A DNA stretch of 64,000 bases from Myxococcus flavus (GCF_050038885.1 NZ_CP143624.1:4650001-4714000), one strand, 5' to 3'; counted from the stretch's first letter, positions 42,561 through 51,686 are shown. A program made the numbers and translations. Notes: a model not told the origin generated them from the letters alone.

Positions 42561-43748
42561 GTGAGCGGCAGCCGGGCTCTCGACGCGCTCACGGGGCTGC
42601 GCTTCGTCGCGGCCCTGCACGTCGTGCTGTTCCACTTCGCGGCGCCGTGCCTGGGCCCGGCGCCGGAAGCTGTGCGCAACTGGGTGGGCTCCGGCTACGC
42701 CGCGGTGGGGGTCTTCTTCGTCCTGTCGGGCTTCGTCCTCGCGTGGAATTACCTGGACGCGGACGGGCGCATGGAGACGTCGCCGCGGGCCTTCTGGGCC
42801 GCGCGTGTCGCCCGGGTGTACCCCGTCTACGTCCTGGCGTTCCTCCTGTCCGCGCCCACCACCATCGCCGCATCGGTGGCGGCCAATGGCTGGACGTTGG
42901 CCTCCGCGAAGCTGGCGGTGGGCGGCCTGGCCGCGCTGAGCCTGCTCCAGGCGTGGGTGCCCAGGCTGGCCCTCTACTGGAATCCGCCGGGCTGGTCCGT
43001 GGCGGTGGAGGCCTTCTTCTACGCCCTCTTCCCCTGGCTGGCGCGAGCGCTGCCCCGGCTCCGGTCCTCGTGGCTTCCCCTGGCCCTGTGCGGCACCTGG
43101 GCGCTGGGGCTGGCGCCGTCGCTGCTGTACCTGGGGCTGCTGCCGGACGGGCCCGGGCCCGTGGACGTGGCCTCGGCGGGGATGTGGCTGATGGTGCTCA
43201 AGTTCAGCCCGCTGACGCGGCTGCCCGAGTTCCTCTTCGGGGTGCTGCTCGGCGTGTGCTTCGTGCGCGAGCGCCAGGCGGGGAGGGGCCGGGGCTCGGG
43301 CGCGGTGCTGGCGGCGCTGGGCACGCTGCTGCTGGTGGCGGCGGGCGCCGCGGGCGAGCGGATTTCGTACCCGTTGATGCACAACGCGCTGCTGGCGCCG
43401 GCGTCGGGGCTGCTGGTGTATGGCCTCGCGCGAGGCGGCGGCGCCCTGGGCTGGCTGCTGTCGCGCCCCGTCCTGGTCCGGCTGGGCGGCGCCAGCTACG
43501 CGCTCTACCTGCTCCAGTACCCGGTGTCGGAGGCCGCCAAGGGACTGGGTGAGGTGCTATCGCCCTGGGTGGAGCTGCGCACGCCCGAAGGGGGGCTGGC
43601 CCTGGTGCTGCTGCTGGGCGTGTCCGCGTCGCTGTGGGTGCACCGCTCCGTGGAGACGCCCCTGCGCACGCGCGTGCGTGACGCGCTGAAGGCCTGGGTG
43701 GAGGCGCGTCACCCGGCGGGCGCGGGGACGGTGACGTCCGGTTCCTGA
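42561..43748 (+). CDS. Acyltransferase-3 family membrane protein
   Basis: 395-aa protein with about ten membrane helices. RALDALTGLRFVAALHVVLF with catalytic His15-20 region, GYAAVGVFFVLSGFVLAWNY, and FWAARVARVYPVYVL are standard for the family; WSVAVEAFFYALFPWL is the second conserved block. Predicted to O-acylate a sugar of the polysaccharide at the inner membrane. GTG start 2 bp downstream of ugd. It is the second acyltransferase-3 in the locus; the other (32171) is inverted and less well placed. Confidence 0.85.
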   Translation: MSGSRALDALTGLRFVAALHVVLFHFAAPCLGPAPEAVRNWVGSGYAAVGVFFVLSGFVLAWNYLDADGRMETSPRAFWAARVARVYPVYVLAFLLSAPTTIAASVAANGWTLASAKLAVGGLAALSLLQAWVPRLALYWNPPGWSVAVEAFFYALFPWLARALPRLRSSWLPLALCGTWALGLAPSLLYLGLLPDGPGPVDVASAGMWLMVLKFSPLTRLPEFLFGVLLGVCFVRERQAGRGRGSGAVLAALGTLLLVAAGAAGERISYPLMHNALLAPASGLLVYGLARGGGALGWLLSRPVLVRLGGASYALYLLQYPVSEAAKGLGEVLSPWVELRTPEGGLALVLLLGVSASLWVHRSVETPLRTRVRDALKAWVEARHPAGAGTVTSGS

Positions 43749-43785
43749 GCGCCGGACATGCCGCGGAAGCGGGGGCGGGGACGCC

Positions 43786-44061
43786 TCAGCGGGACAGGCC
43801 GCAGGCGCGCTTGCCTTCGTCGGTCTCGATGGCGCGGCAGTCGCAGCTCTCCACCAGCTCCTCGCACACGGCCTCGTCCTCCGCCGTGGGCTCCACGCGG
43901 TTCTCTTCCTGGGACGCGCGCCGCAGGCACAGCTCCTTCTCCACCGAGTTGATGGCGCAGTCGCACAGCTTCTCGGACAGCTCGCGGCAGGCGCCCTTGC
44001 AGCCAGCGAGGCCGGAGAGGGCGGAACAGAGGAGGGCGGCGGTGACGATGAAACGGCGCAT
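43786..44061 (-). CDS. Small cysteine-rich lipoprotein
   Basis: 91-aa exported protein. Signal peptide MRRFIVTAALLCSALSGLAGC with a good lipobox (LAGC, Cys21). The mature part has eight further cysteines (25, 33, 35, 45, 66, 73, 75, 87), including two C-x-C pairs (LCDCAI, SCDCRAI), and many Glu, so a small disulfide- or metal-stabilised domain. The start with the shortest signal peptide was taken; an in-frame ATG 15 bp upstream is possible. Divergent from the next gene (114 bp apart). I know no function. Confidence 0.72.
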   Translation of the reverse strand: MRRFIVTAALLCSALSGLAGCKGACRELSEKLCDCAINSVEKELCLRRASQEENRVEPTAEDEAVCEELVESCDCRAIETDEGKRACGLSR

Positions 44062-44175
44062 GGATGCGGCGAACATGCCAGAAGGTCCCCTGGATGCAAG
44101 CTGGCTTCGAGGCCTTCGTGTCGGGGCAGGTGCTAGGGTTGGCCGCCTGCTTCGCCCCAGGGGGAAACACCACAC

Positions 44176-44802
44176 ATGCTGTCACTCATCGCCGTCGCAC
44201 TGCTGGCCACCGCGCCCGGGCCGACCTCACCCTCGTTGCTGCAGCCGCAGGCGGGGCGCTCCGTGGCCGCCCGGCTGCTGGTGGCCCAGGCGCCAGCCCA
44301 GGGGGAGGACCTGGACGCGGCCCCGCCCTCCGACGCGCCCGCGCTCCCGCACGAGGACCTCGACGCCCGCGTCCGCGAGCTGACGCGGCAGATTTCGCGG
44401 CTCCAGAGCGAGATTCGCACCGTCGACACCAACTGGCCGACGGGCTCGCTCATCATGGCGTACTCGGGCTACGTGCTCTCGCCGCTGCTGCTGCTGGGGG
44501 TTCCCCTCATCATCCTCGGGCTGAACACGTCCAACGATGACGACAAGGGTGTGCTGGTGGCCCTGGGCGCGGGCCTGACGGTGGGCGGCGCCGCGGGCGT
44601 GGGATTGCTCATCGCCGGCGTCGCCACGGGGAGCAAGCGTGCGGCGGTCAACCGGGCGTACCGTGAGAGCCTGGTCAACCAGCGCATCGAGCTGGAGGAC
44701 GAGCTGCGGGAAGTGAAGGCCCGGCGGGATGCACGCGGCGCGTTGCGGACGCGGACCTGGACGCCGCGGCCCAGCCTGCCGCTGGTCGCATTCGCCTTCT
44801 GA
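44176..44802 (+). CDS. Predicted membrane protein with coiled coil, unknown function
   Basis: 208-aa protein. N-terminal hydrophobic segment (LSLIAVALLATAPG) reads as a signal peptide; then an acidic/proline linker, a short coiled coil (DARVRELTRQISRLQSEIR), two membrane helices (IMAYSGYVLSPLLLLGVPLI and VALGAGLTVGGAAGVGLLIA) and a second helical segment (NQRIELEDELREVKARRD). GGGGGAAA precedes the ATG. It lies between the Cys-rich lipoprotein and the polymerase gene. No family recognised; could be an envelope scaffold. Confidence 0.68.
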   Translation: MLSLIAVALLATAPGPTSPSLLQPQAGRSVAARLLVAQAPAQGEDLDAAPPSDAPALPHEDLDARVRELTRQISRLQSEIRTVDTNWPTGSLIMAYSGYVLSPLLLLGVPLIILGLNTSNDDDKGVLVALGAGLTVGGAAGVGLLIAGVATGSKRAAVNRAYRESLVNQRIELEDELREVKARRDARGALRTRTWTPRPSLPLVAFAF

Positions 44803-44904
44803 TGTCGTGTTTCGAGCACGCCAGGCTTCCTGGTGGCTCGTACTGGAGGCGGGGGGGCGGGCAGGGGAAAGAGGTCCTGTGATACTTCCCGCCTCGTTCC
44901 CCGC

Positions 44905-47526
44905 ATGCCCCGCTCCTCCCGCAGCGCCTCCCGTTACACCCTGTTCGCCGAGGCGGCGCTGACGTCGCTCGTCGTGCTGTGTCCGTTGGCGCTGGGAGGC
45001 GCGGCGCGCTGGCTGCTCTGGCCGCTGGTGACGCTGTCCGGCGCGGCGGCGGTGCTGGCGGCCATTGGCGCGAAGCGGCAGGGGCAGTCGCTCCGCGTTC
45101 CACTGCTGGCGGTGCCCCTGGCCGTGGGCGCGGGGCTCTGCGCGGTGCAGCTGGTGCCACTGCCCTCAGGCGTCCTGACGCTCGTCAGTCCAGAGGCGGC
45201 GGCGCTGCGCGAGTTCGCGTTGGTGCCCCTAGGGCTCGAAGGGGCACGACCCGTGTCGCTGGACCCTCCGGCCACGTGGCGCGAGCTGGCGAAGCACCTG
45301 GCGTACCTGCTGGCCTTCCTCGCGGCGGTGCAGGTGTGCCGCTCTCGCACGAGCCGGGAGCGGCTGCTCTCGGCGGTGGTGTTCACCGGCGCGGGCCTCG
45401 CGGTGGTGGGGCTGGGGCACGCGCTGCTGGGCATGAAGTCCCTCTTCGGCGTCTGGCCCTGGGTGCATGCGCAGCCGACGCTGGTGACGCCGTTTGGCAA
45501 TCCGAACCACCTGGCCGGCTTCCTCGGGCTGGCGTCGACGGTGGGCGTGGGGCTGGCGCTCACGCGCAGGCAGCGGGCCCGGGCGTGGCTCCCGGCCCTG
45601 GCCGCGGGGGTGTCGGGGCTGGGCGTGGTGCTGTCGCTGTCGCGTGGAGGCATTGCCTTCTACGTCTTCGGACAGGCGCTGCTGGCGGTGCTGCTGCTGC
45701 GCCAGCGCCGCGCTTCGAGCGAGGGGGCCACGCCGGCCTGGGCGCGGAGCACCGCGGCGTTGATGGGCCTGCTGGCCGTGCTGATGGTGGGCGCGTACAC
45801 GGCGGCGGATGGCTTGTGGGCGGAGGCGCGCACCACGGACAGCGTGGAGAAGCTGCGGCACTCCAAGGTGTCGCTGTGGCCGATGATGGCGGAGGCCGCG
45901 CGGGCGTTCCCGCTGCTGGGCATGGGACGGGGCGCCTTCGAGGTGGCGTTTCCCCGCTACCAGTCGGAGCCCAACCCCAACACCCTCACGCACCCGGAGA
46001 ACGCGGTGTTGCAGGCCGCCGCGGAGCTGGGGGCGCCCGGGCTGGTGCTGCTGGCGGTGGCCGTCTGGGGCTTCCTGCGCCTGCTGCGGCGCGGGGGGCT
46101 GGAGACGCTGGACCTCGCGGCGCTCTCGGGCGTCGCGGCGCTGGCGCTGCACGACCTCTTCGACTTCAGCCTGGAGCTGCCCGCGTGCGCGGTGGCGGCG
46201 CTGGTGGTGCTGGGCGCGGTGGCGCGTCCCCGCGAGCGCGCGTCCGAGGACCCGGCGTGGTGCGTGAAGCCCTCCGCACGGGTGCTGGTGACGGGCCCGG
46301 CGCTCGCGCTGGTGGCGCTGGTGGCGCTGGTGCCCGGCCGCCATCGCCTGGAGGACGCGGAGGCGGAGCTGGTGAAGCTCGTCACCTCGGGGGCGTCCGC
46401 CGGGGAGGCCCACGCGCGCGGACTGACTCTGGTGGACCGGCACCCGGCGGACTACCTGCTGTACCGGTTGATGGCCTCGGCGCACGCGGCGCGGGGGCGC
46501 GAGGGGGCGGGAGAGGCGCTGGCCCTCGTCAACCGGGCGCTGTACCTGTCGCCGCTGGATGCCAGCTCGCACCGCGTGGCCGCGCGGGCGCTGCTGTCGC
46601 TGGGCCGGAGCGCCCAGGGCTTCCTGGAGTACCGGCTGGCGCACGAGGCGGGTGATGCCTCCGTGCTGCTCGGCGAGGCCCTGCCCCAGGCACAGTCTCT
46701 GGCGTCCCTCACGGTGCTGACGCCGCGGGCGCCGGCCACGGCGGTGCGGATCGTGGACTCGCTGGCCAACACGCCCGGGCGCATGGCGCTGGCGCTGGAG
46801 TACGCGCACTGGGCGCGGGAGCACTTCGCCGGCGAGCCGGAGGTCGCGGCGCTGTGGGCGCGCGAGGCCCGGCTGCGAATCATTCGCGGGGAGCTGGAGG
46901 CGGCGGAGGCGGCGCGCGCAGAGGTGGAGCGGCTGGCGCCGGACGCCCTGGACACGCACCTGCTGCGAGCGGAGGTGCTGCGGGCGCAGGGCCGGCGAGA
47001 GGAAGCGCTGCATTCGTTGGAGCGGCTGCTGGCACGCTTCCCGGGCAACGTGGCGTTGTCGTTCCAGCTGGCGGCGCAGCAGCTGGACGCGGGCCTGACG
47101 CGGCGGGCGAAGGAGACGTTGCAGGCGCTGGCGCCCTTCATCACCGACTACGCGCAGCGCGCGCGGCTGCTGTCCATGGAGGCCGCGTGCCTGGAGCGCG
47201 AGGGGCTGCTCTCTCGCGCGCTCGAGCGGCGGCAGACGGCGGCCCGCCTGGCGCCCAGCGCGGACGCGTTCTTCGCCGTGGCCCGGACGCAGGAGGCGCT
47301 GCGCCGATATGACGCGGCGGCGCGTTCGGTCCATGAGGGCATGCGGCACCTGCCTCCGAGCGCGCGCGCGGAGGCGCGGGCGTGGGCGGAGCGGCTGGAG
47401 GGCGCCGAGCGCGAGCGCGTGGAGTCGCGGCGCAAGGCGCTGTCGGACGACCCTCGCGCCGAGGAGCTGGAGTACCTGCTGCGCAACCCACCGGACGCCG
47501 ACGGGGAGGCGCGGGACACGCACTAG
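44905..47526 (+). CDS. wzy: Wzy/WaaL-type polymerase-ligase membrane protein with C-terminal TPR region
   Basis: 873-aa protein. Around twelve membrane helices in residues 1-460 carry the O-antigen polymerase/ligase hallmarks: TPFGNPNHLAGFLGLA, SLSRGGIAFYVFG, and the outer loop SEPNPNTLTHPENAVLQAAA with the conserved His, followed by ELGAPG. Residues from about 470 form helical TPR-like repeats (RAEVLRAQGRREEALHSLER and similar). In M. xanthus the BPS polymerase WzyB is of this large type, so this is the best candidate to polymerise the repeat unit. Start at 44905 chosen where the hydrophobic domain begins; weak ribosome-binding site. It closes the polysaccharide locus. Confidence 0.82.
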   Translation: MPRSSRSASRYTLFAEAALTSLVVLCPLALGGAARWLLWPLVTLSGAAAVLAAIGAKRQGQSLRVPLLAVPLAVGAGLCAVQLVPLPSGVLTLVSPEAAALREFALVPLGLEGARPVSLDPPATWRELAKHLAYLLAFLAAVQVCRSRTSRERLLSAVVFTGAGLAVVGLGHALLGMKSLFGVWPWVHAQPTLVTPFGNPNHLAGFLGLASTVGVGLALTRRQRARAWLPALAAGVSGLGVVLSLSRGGIAFYVFGQALLAVLLLRQRRASSEGATPAWARSTAALMGLLAVLMVGAYTAADGLWAEARTTDSVEKLRHSKVSLWPMMAEAARAFPLLGMGRGAFEVAFPRYQSEPNPNTLTHPENAVLQAAAELGAPGLVLLAVAVWGFLRLLRRGGLETLDLAALSGVAALALHDLFDFSLELPACAVAALVVLGAVARPRERASEDPAWCVKPSARVLVTGPALALVALVALVPGRHRLEDAEAELVKLVTSGASAGEAHARGLTLVDRHPADYLLYRLMASAHAARGREGAGEALALVNRALYLSPLDASSHRVAARALLSLGRSAQGFLEYRLAHEAGDASVLLGEALPQAQSLASLTVLTPRAPATAVRIVDSLANTPGRMALALEYAHWAREHFAGEPEVAALWAREARLRIIRGELEAAEAARAEVERLAPDALDTHLLRAEVLRAQGRREEALHSLERLLARFPGNVALSFQLAAQQLDAGLTRRAKETLQALAPFITDYAQRARLLSMEAACLEREGLLSRALERRQTAARLAPSADAFFAVARTQEALRRYDAAARSVHEGMRHLPPSARAEARAWAERLEGAERERVESRRKALSDDPRAEELEYLLRNPPDADGEARDTH

Positions 47527-47550
47527 GCGGTCCGGGCGCCTCGCTCCGAA

Positions 47551-48087
47551 TCAGGCGTGCGCGTGGGCCTCTTCGAGAGACCGCACGGGCGCGCCAGTGC
47601 CGCTCGCCGCCTGACGTTGCTGTTCCTGCTCGATGAAGGAGGCCACCAGGGGCCACTCCAGGGTGGCGAAGTCCTGGAAGCGCATCTCGAGCGCCTCCTC
47701 GTGCGAGCCGGCGCGGAAGAGCAGCCGCTCGGCCAGGCTGAGGGACTCGTCCACGGCGACGGGCAGGCCGTAGAGCTCGCCGAAGGGGGGCTCGGCGCCT
47801 ACCTCGCAGTCGGGGAAGTGGCCGGAGAACTCCTCCTCGGTGGCGAGTCGGACGTGCCTGGCACCCAGCATGGCGCGGACCTGGTCCAGGTCCACCGAGC
47901 TCGCCGCGGGAACGACGACAATCCATGGCTGCCGGTCCGCCATCACGATGACGGACTTGGCCACGCGCCAGCCAGAGACGTGCAGCGCCTCGGCCACCTC
48001 CTGGGCGCTGACGGCACGCGGGTGCCAGTACCGCTCGAAACGCACCCCGTTGCGGCGCAGGTAGTGCTGTATCGCTTCGGGAATCAT
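47551..48087 (-). CDS. YbaK/EbsC-domain aminoacyl-tRNA deacylase-like protein
   Basis: 178-aa protein of the YbaK/ProX family, whose members hydrolyse mischarged aminoacyl-tRNA. MIPEAIQHYLRRNGVRFERY with HPRAVSAQEVAEALHV is the usual start; GWRVAKSVIVMADRQPWIVV holds the conserved Lys; FGELYGLPVAVDESL is the active-site region. A strong GGAGGTGA lies 7 bp before the ATG, deciding the start. It has a C-terminal extension rich in Gln and Glu. It converges on the polymerase gene with 24 bp between stops. Substrate class undetermined. Confidence 0.82.
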   Translation of the reverse strand: MIPEAIQHYLRRNGVRFERYWHPRAVSAQEVAEALHVSGWRVAKSVIVMADRQPWIVVVPAASSVDLDQVRAMLGARHVRLATEEEFSGHFPDCEVGAEPPFGELYGLPVAVDESLSLAERLLFRAGSHEEALEMRFQDFATLEWPLVASFIEQEQQRQAASGTGAPVRSLEEAHAHA

Positions 48088-48187
48088 GGAAATCTCACCT
48101 CCTCTGTAAGAGAAAGGTGATGACCCGGAGCGGGTCCGACCACGGACGCCTGCCACATTCGGGCTCACGGCCTGCCGCCGGGCCCCC

Positions 48188-48218
48188 GGACGCCCGCCCC
48201 TGGGGCGGCCGGGCGTCC
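48188..48218 (-). terminator. Hairpin downstream of astB, likely terminator
   Basis: GGACGCCCG at 48188-48196 pairs perfectly with CGGGCGTCC at 48210-48218, with an inner CCCC/GGGG extension. It starts 9 bp past the astB stop codon. There is no clear U-run, so termination may be imperfect or Rho-aided. Confidence 0.5.
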
Positions 48219-48226
48219 CGTGACAC

Positions 48227-49549
48227 TCACTGCTGGAAGTCGTAGACGCTGCCGAGCCGGAGGATGCGCGTCAGCTCGTCCAGCGCCGTCATCGTCTCGC
48301 GCGCCAGCTGCGGGTCCTGCAGGTCCTTGGGCCGCAGCACCTCGCGGTAGTGCCGCCGCACCCAGCCGGCCAGCGAGTCATGCAGCGCGGGCGTGTAGAA
48401 CACATCCGCCTTGATGGCCCCGCGCTCCTCGTCCGTCAGCCACACCCGCTGACGCAGGCAGGCCGGCCCGCCGCCGTTGTTCATCGACTGGCGCACGTCC
48501 AGGTAGTGCACGGCCTTCACCGGCGTGTCCTCGGCCACCACGCGCTCCAGGAACTGCCGCGCCGCGGGCGTCTCCCGGCTCTCCACCGGGGCCACGATCG
48601 CCATGGTGCCATCCGGCAGCGTCAGCACCTGCGAGTTGAACGGGTACGCCTTCACCGCGTCCTTCACCGGTAGCTCCGCCTGGGTGGCCACCACCGCGCG
48701 GAAGTCCTGCCCCAGCTTCTCGCGCAGCACCGCCAGCAGCCCCGCGTGGTCCACGAAGGCCAGCTCGTGCAGCATCAGGAACCGCTCGTTGCCCACCGCC
48801 AGCACGTCCGTGTGGAAGGCCCCCGCGTCGATGCCCTCTGGGTGCTGCTGCGGGAAGAGCACCGACCTGGCGTCCAGCTGGTGCAGCCGCGCCAGCGCCT
48901 GGCTCGCCTCCAGCGTCTGCCGGGCCGGGAAGCGGCTGGGCCCCTGCACGTCCTGCCACGCGCTGCGGCCCCAGGCCAGCAGGTGGACGCCCGCGTGCCC
49001 CGGTGTGGACAGCCGGGTGTGGTTGGCCGCGCCTTCGTCCGCGAAGTGGCTGCTGCCCGGCAGCGGCGGGTGGACCGCGAAGTGCTTCTCGTTCGAGAAG
49101 ATGGCGCGCAGCACCGCGTGCGTCGTCTCCGCCTCGATGGCCCGGTGGTACATCTGCGACAGGTTGGCCGGCGTCAGGTGCACGCGGCCGTCCGCGGTGT
49201 CCGCGCTGGGGGCCACCGTGGCCGCGTTGGCCGTCCACATGGAGGAGGCGCTGGACGTCAACCGCAGCAGGTGCTCCGCCTCGCGCGCGGCCCGGGTGAT
49301 GACCTCCTCGTCCGTGCCCGTGAAGCCCACCGCCCGCAGGGCCCTCAGGGACGGCCGGGGCTGGGGCGGCAGCACCGCCTGTCCCACACCCAGCGCGGAG
49401 ACGAAGCGCATCTTCTCCAGCCCCTGGAGGGCCGCGTCCCGGGGGTGGCTGGGCTCACCGCCGTGGCTCTGCGACGCCAGGTTGCCGGGCGAGAGGCCGC
49501 CGTAATTGTGGGTGGGCCCAACGAGCCCGTCGAAGTTGTATTCGCGCAT
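48227..49549 (-). CDS. astB: N-succinylarginine dihydrolase
   Basis: 440-aa enzyme of the arginine succinyltransferase (AST) pathway, turning N2-succinylarginine into succinylornithine, ammonia and CO2. The start REYNFDGLVGPTHNYGGLS is diagnostic and fixes the ATG at 49549. Further family marks: LTSSASSMWTANAATV, PGSSHFADEGAANHTRL, and the catalytic Cys364 in NNGGGPACLRQRVWL, close to the position in the E. coli enzyme. No other ast gene is in the window, so the pathway would be completed elsewhere. Its start codon lies 17 bp from that of lpxL on the other strand. Confidence 0.93.
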   Translation of the reverse strand: MREYNFDGLVGPTHNYGGLSPGNLASQSHGGEPSHPRDAALQGLEKMRFVSALGVGQAVLPPQPRPSLRALRAVGFTGTDEEVITRAAREAEHLLRLTSSASSMWTANAATVAPSADTADGRVHLTPANLSQMYHRAIEAETTHAVLRAIFSNEKHFAVHPPLPGSSHFADEGAANHTRLSTPGHAGVHLLAWGRSAWQDVQGPSRFPARQTLEASQALARLHQLDARSVLFPQQHPEGIDAGAFHTDVLAVGNERFLMLHELAFVDHAGLLAVLREKLGQDFRAVVATQAELPVKDAVKAYPFNSQVLTLPDGTMAIVAPVESRETPAARQFLERVVAEDTPVKAVHYLDVRQSMNNGGGPACLRQRVWLTDEERGAIKADVFYTPALHDSLAGWVRRHYREVLRPKDLQDPQLARETMTALDELTRILRLGSVYDFQQ

Positions 49550-49566
49550 GGGATATTGAACGCCTC

Positions 49567-50520
49567 GTGGAGCGTCCACCCTTAGCAAAGCGCCTCAAGC
49601 GTTTCCTCCGCTACGTGCTCATCCGTGGCGTCCTGTTGCTCCTTCAACCTCTGCCGCTGGGGGTGGCCCGGAGCCTGGGCGCGCGCCTGGGCGCGCTCGC
49701 CTACCACCTCGCCGGTGGGGAGCGGCGCAAGGCGCTGAAGTCCCTTTCCGTGGCCTTCCCGGAAAAGTCGGAGGCAGAGCGGCAGGCCCTGGCCCGGGAG
49801 GCCTTCCGCCACCTGGCGGCCGCCGCCCTGGAGGTGGCCTGTACGGGGGCCCTGGACGAGGCCCTGGAGCGCCTGGTGGTCTGGCCGGAGGCCGACCGGC
49901 GGGTGCTGGAGACCGCCCTGGCCCGGGGGCGCGGCGTCGTCTTCGTGTCCGGACACGTGGGGAACTGGGAGCTGCTCGCCCGGCGGGTGGCGCGCGCGGG
50001 CTACCCCAGCCAGAGCATCGCCAAGGAGACCACCGACCCGCGGCTGACGGAGCTGGTGGGCCGGTTCCGGGCCCGGGGCGGCGTGCGGAGCATCTGGCGC
50101 GGCCAGGACGGGGCGGCCCGGGCCATGCTGCGCGCCCTGCGCAACGGCGAAATCCTCGGCATCCTCATCGACCAGGACACGCGGGTGCAGTCCCTCTTCG
50201 TGCCCTTCTTCGGGCAGCTGGCCGCCACGCCCCGCGCCGCCGCCGACCTGGCCCTGCGCACCGGCGCGGCGGTGGTGACGGGCTTCTGCCACCGGGACGG
50301 GGAGGGCTACCGCCTGTCCATGGAGGAGGTGCCGGTGCCGCAGGACGCGGACCGCGAGGCGGCCGCCCTGGCCCTCACCGCCGCCCTGTCCGGTCGCATC
50401 GAGGCGGCCATCCGCCGGGCGCCGGAACAGTGGGTCTGGATGCACCAGCGCTGGAAGACGCGTCCACCGGTGGGCGCGGCCGTCCCACTTCCGGAGGCGG
50501 CGCCCGCCTCGTCCGGGTGA
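49567..50520 (+). CDS. lpxL: Lipid A late acyltransferase (LpxL/HtrB family)
   Basis: 317-aa inner-membrane enzyme adding a secondary acyl chain to lipid A. N-terminal hydrophobic helix (VLIRGVLLLLQPLPLGVA), the NxxxxxP-type segment SLSVAFPEKSEAER, the catalytic HX4E box SGHVGNWELL (H130, E135), and RNGEILGILIDQD, FFGQLAATPRAAADLA, WVWMHQRWKTRP at the C-terminus, all typical. GTG start; no clear ribosome-binding site. It is followed 12 bp later by lptC, so lipid A acylation and LPS transport genes form one unit. Confidence 0.88.
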   Translation: MERPPLAKRLKRFLRYVLIRGVLLLLQPLPLGVARSLGARLGALAYHLAGGERRKALKSLSVAFPEKSEAERQALAREAFRHLAAAALEVACTGALDEALERLVVWPEADRRVLETALARGRGVVFVSGHVGNWELLARRVARAGYPSQSIAKETTDPRLTELVGRFRARGGVRSIWRGQDGAARAMLRALRNGEILGILIDQDTRVQSLFVPFFGQLAATPRAAADLALRTGAAVVTGFCHRDGEGYRLSMEEVPVPQDADREAAALALTAALSGRIEAAIRRAPEQWVWMHQRWKTRPPVGAAVPLPEAAPASSG

Positions 50521-50532
50521 TAAGGAAGCCCC

Positions 50533-51084
50533 GTGTCACGCCTGCTCGCCGCCAGCCTCCTCGCCCTGGTGCTCGCCCCCGGCTGCAAGCCTGGGTCCGG
50601 CGAGGGTGCGTCCGCCGCCCAGCCGCCCCCCGAGGTGGTGCTTCACGGCGCGCGCCTGGAGTCCTTCGAGGGCGAGCGGCTGACCCGGTCCGGCACCGCC
50701 GAGCAGCTCACCTACCAGCGCACCACTGGTGACGTGTGGGCCTCCAACGCCACGCTGCGGATTCCCCCCGGCCAGGCTGGTGCGGGGGCTCCGCCGGGGA
50801 CGGAGGGCGGGGTGGAGGTGAGCGCCCCGAATATGGAGGGCAGCCTCGCGTCCAAGCAGGTGGTGGCCTCGGGCGGCGTCATCATCCGCACCGGAAAGGG
50901 CATGGAAGCCCGCACTCCCCGGTTGACGTACGACGTCACCACGGAGCGGGCGCATGGAAACGAGGGCGTACAGGTGAAGGGGCCTGACTACCAGCTGCGG
51001 GCGGACCGCTTCGAGCTGTTCTTCCCGGATGAGACATTCACCTTCGCGGGCTCCGTGGAGACCGTGGTGGGAGCGCCAGAGTGA
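50533..51084 (+). CDS. lptC: LptC-like LPS export protein, possible lipoprotein
   Basis: 183-aa protein of the LptC/OstA superfamily. Signal peptide with a lipobox-like end (LVLAPGC), so possibly lipid-anchored instead of the single helix used by E. coli LptC. The mature part has the beta-jellyroll repeats (APNMEGSLASKQVVASGGV, TPRLTYDVTTERAHGNEGV) that carry LPS from LptB2FG to LptA. The last 4 bp overlap lptA, and position between lpxL and lptA supports the call. Sequence divergence makes the family call less certain than for lptB. Confidence 0.78.
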   Translation: MSRLLAASLLALVLAPGCKPGSGEGASAAQPPPEVVLHGARLESFEGERLTRSGTAEQLTYQRTTGDVWASNATLRIPPGQAGAGAPPGTEGGVEVSAPNMEGSLASKQVVASGGVIIRTGKGMEARTPRLTYDVTTERAHGNEGVQVKGPDYQLRADRFELFFPDETFTFAGSVETVVGAPE

Positions 51085-51686
51085 TTGAGTTCCTCGTGAT
51101 GGCCTTCTTCGTCGCGCAGCCCGCGCCCGCGGTCGCCGCCACGCCTTCCTCGGGCGCTCCGCCGGCCGCCACGGGCGCGCCCGCCGCGGGGGGAGGGGGC
51201 ACCCGGGCCCCGAGCCCCCTGGGGGGCAAGGCGCTGAAGGAGCCCGTTCAAATCAAGGGTGACAACGTCGTCTTCCAGAAGTCCCAGGCCACGCTCACCG
51301 GCAACGTGAAGGTGAAGCATCTCACGCTCGACCTGACGTGCGACCGGATGACGGCCAACTACACCGCCCAGCGCGAGGTGACGCGCGTGGTGTGCACCGG
51401 CGGGGTGGAGGCCGTGGACGGGGACCGCATGGCCCGCGGCGAGCGCGCCGAGTACGACGTGCCCAGCGGCGTGCTGGTGGTGACGGGCTCGCCCGAGGCC
51501 CGCCAGGGCACCACGCACATGCGCGGGACGAAGGTCCGGCTGACGCTGGGCAACGAGCGGCTGGAGGTGGAGAACGCCGTCATCGTCTTCGAGTCGCTCC
51601 CCTCCAACCCCGCGCCCGCCAAACGCAAGGGCCGCGCGTCGCCGTCGGCGCCAGCCTCCTCCGCCCAGGGAGGCACGCCGCGATGA
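51081..51686 (+). CDS. lptA: LptA/OstA-domain periplasmic LPS transport protein
   Basis: 201-aa exported protein. Short signal peptide, Ala/Pro/Gly-rich linker, then an OstA N-domain: QIKGDNVVFQKSQATLTGNV, LTLDLTCDRMTANYTAQREV, RMARGERAEYDVPSGVLVVT. In the family this bridges LPS across the periplasm as a beta-jellyroll oligomer. C-terminal tail basic and low complexity (PAPAKRKGRASPSAPASS). GTG start overlapping lptC (GTGA); the stop overlaps the lptB start (ATGA). Confidence 0.83.
   Translation: MIEFLVMAFFVAQPAPAVAATPSSGAPPAATGAPAAGGGGTRAPSPLGGKALKEPVQIKGDNVVFQKSQATLTGNVKVKHLTLDLTCDRMTANYTAQREVTRVVCTGGVEAVDGDRMARGERAEYDVPSGVLVVTGSPEARQGTTHMRGTKVRLTLGNERLEVENAVIVFESLPSNPAPAKRKGRASPSAPASSAQGGTPR

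Noticed and set aside
45229..47523. Minus-strand frame of 764 codons opposite the polymerase gene
   Set aside because: Extremely Arg/Gln/His-rich, no motif; the plus strand has clear membrane helices, polymerase motifs and TPR repeats.
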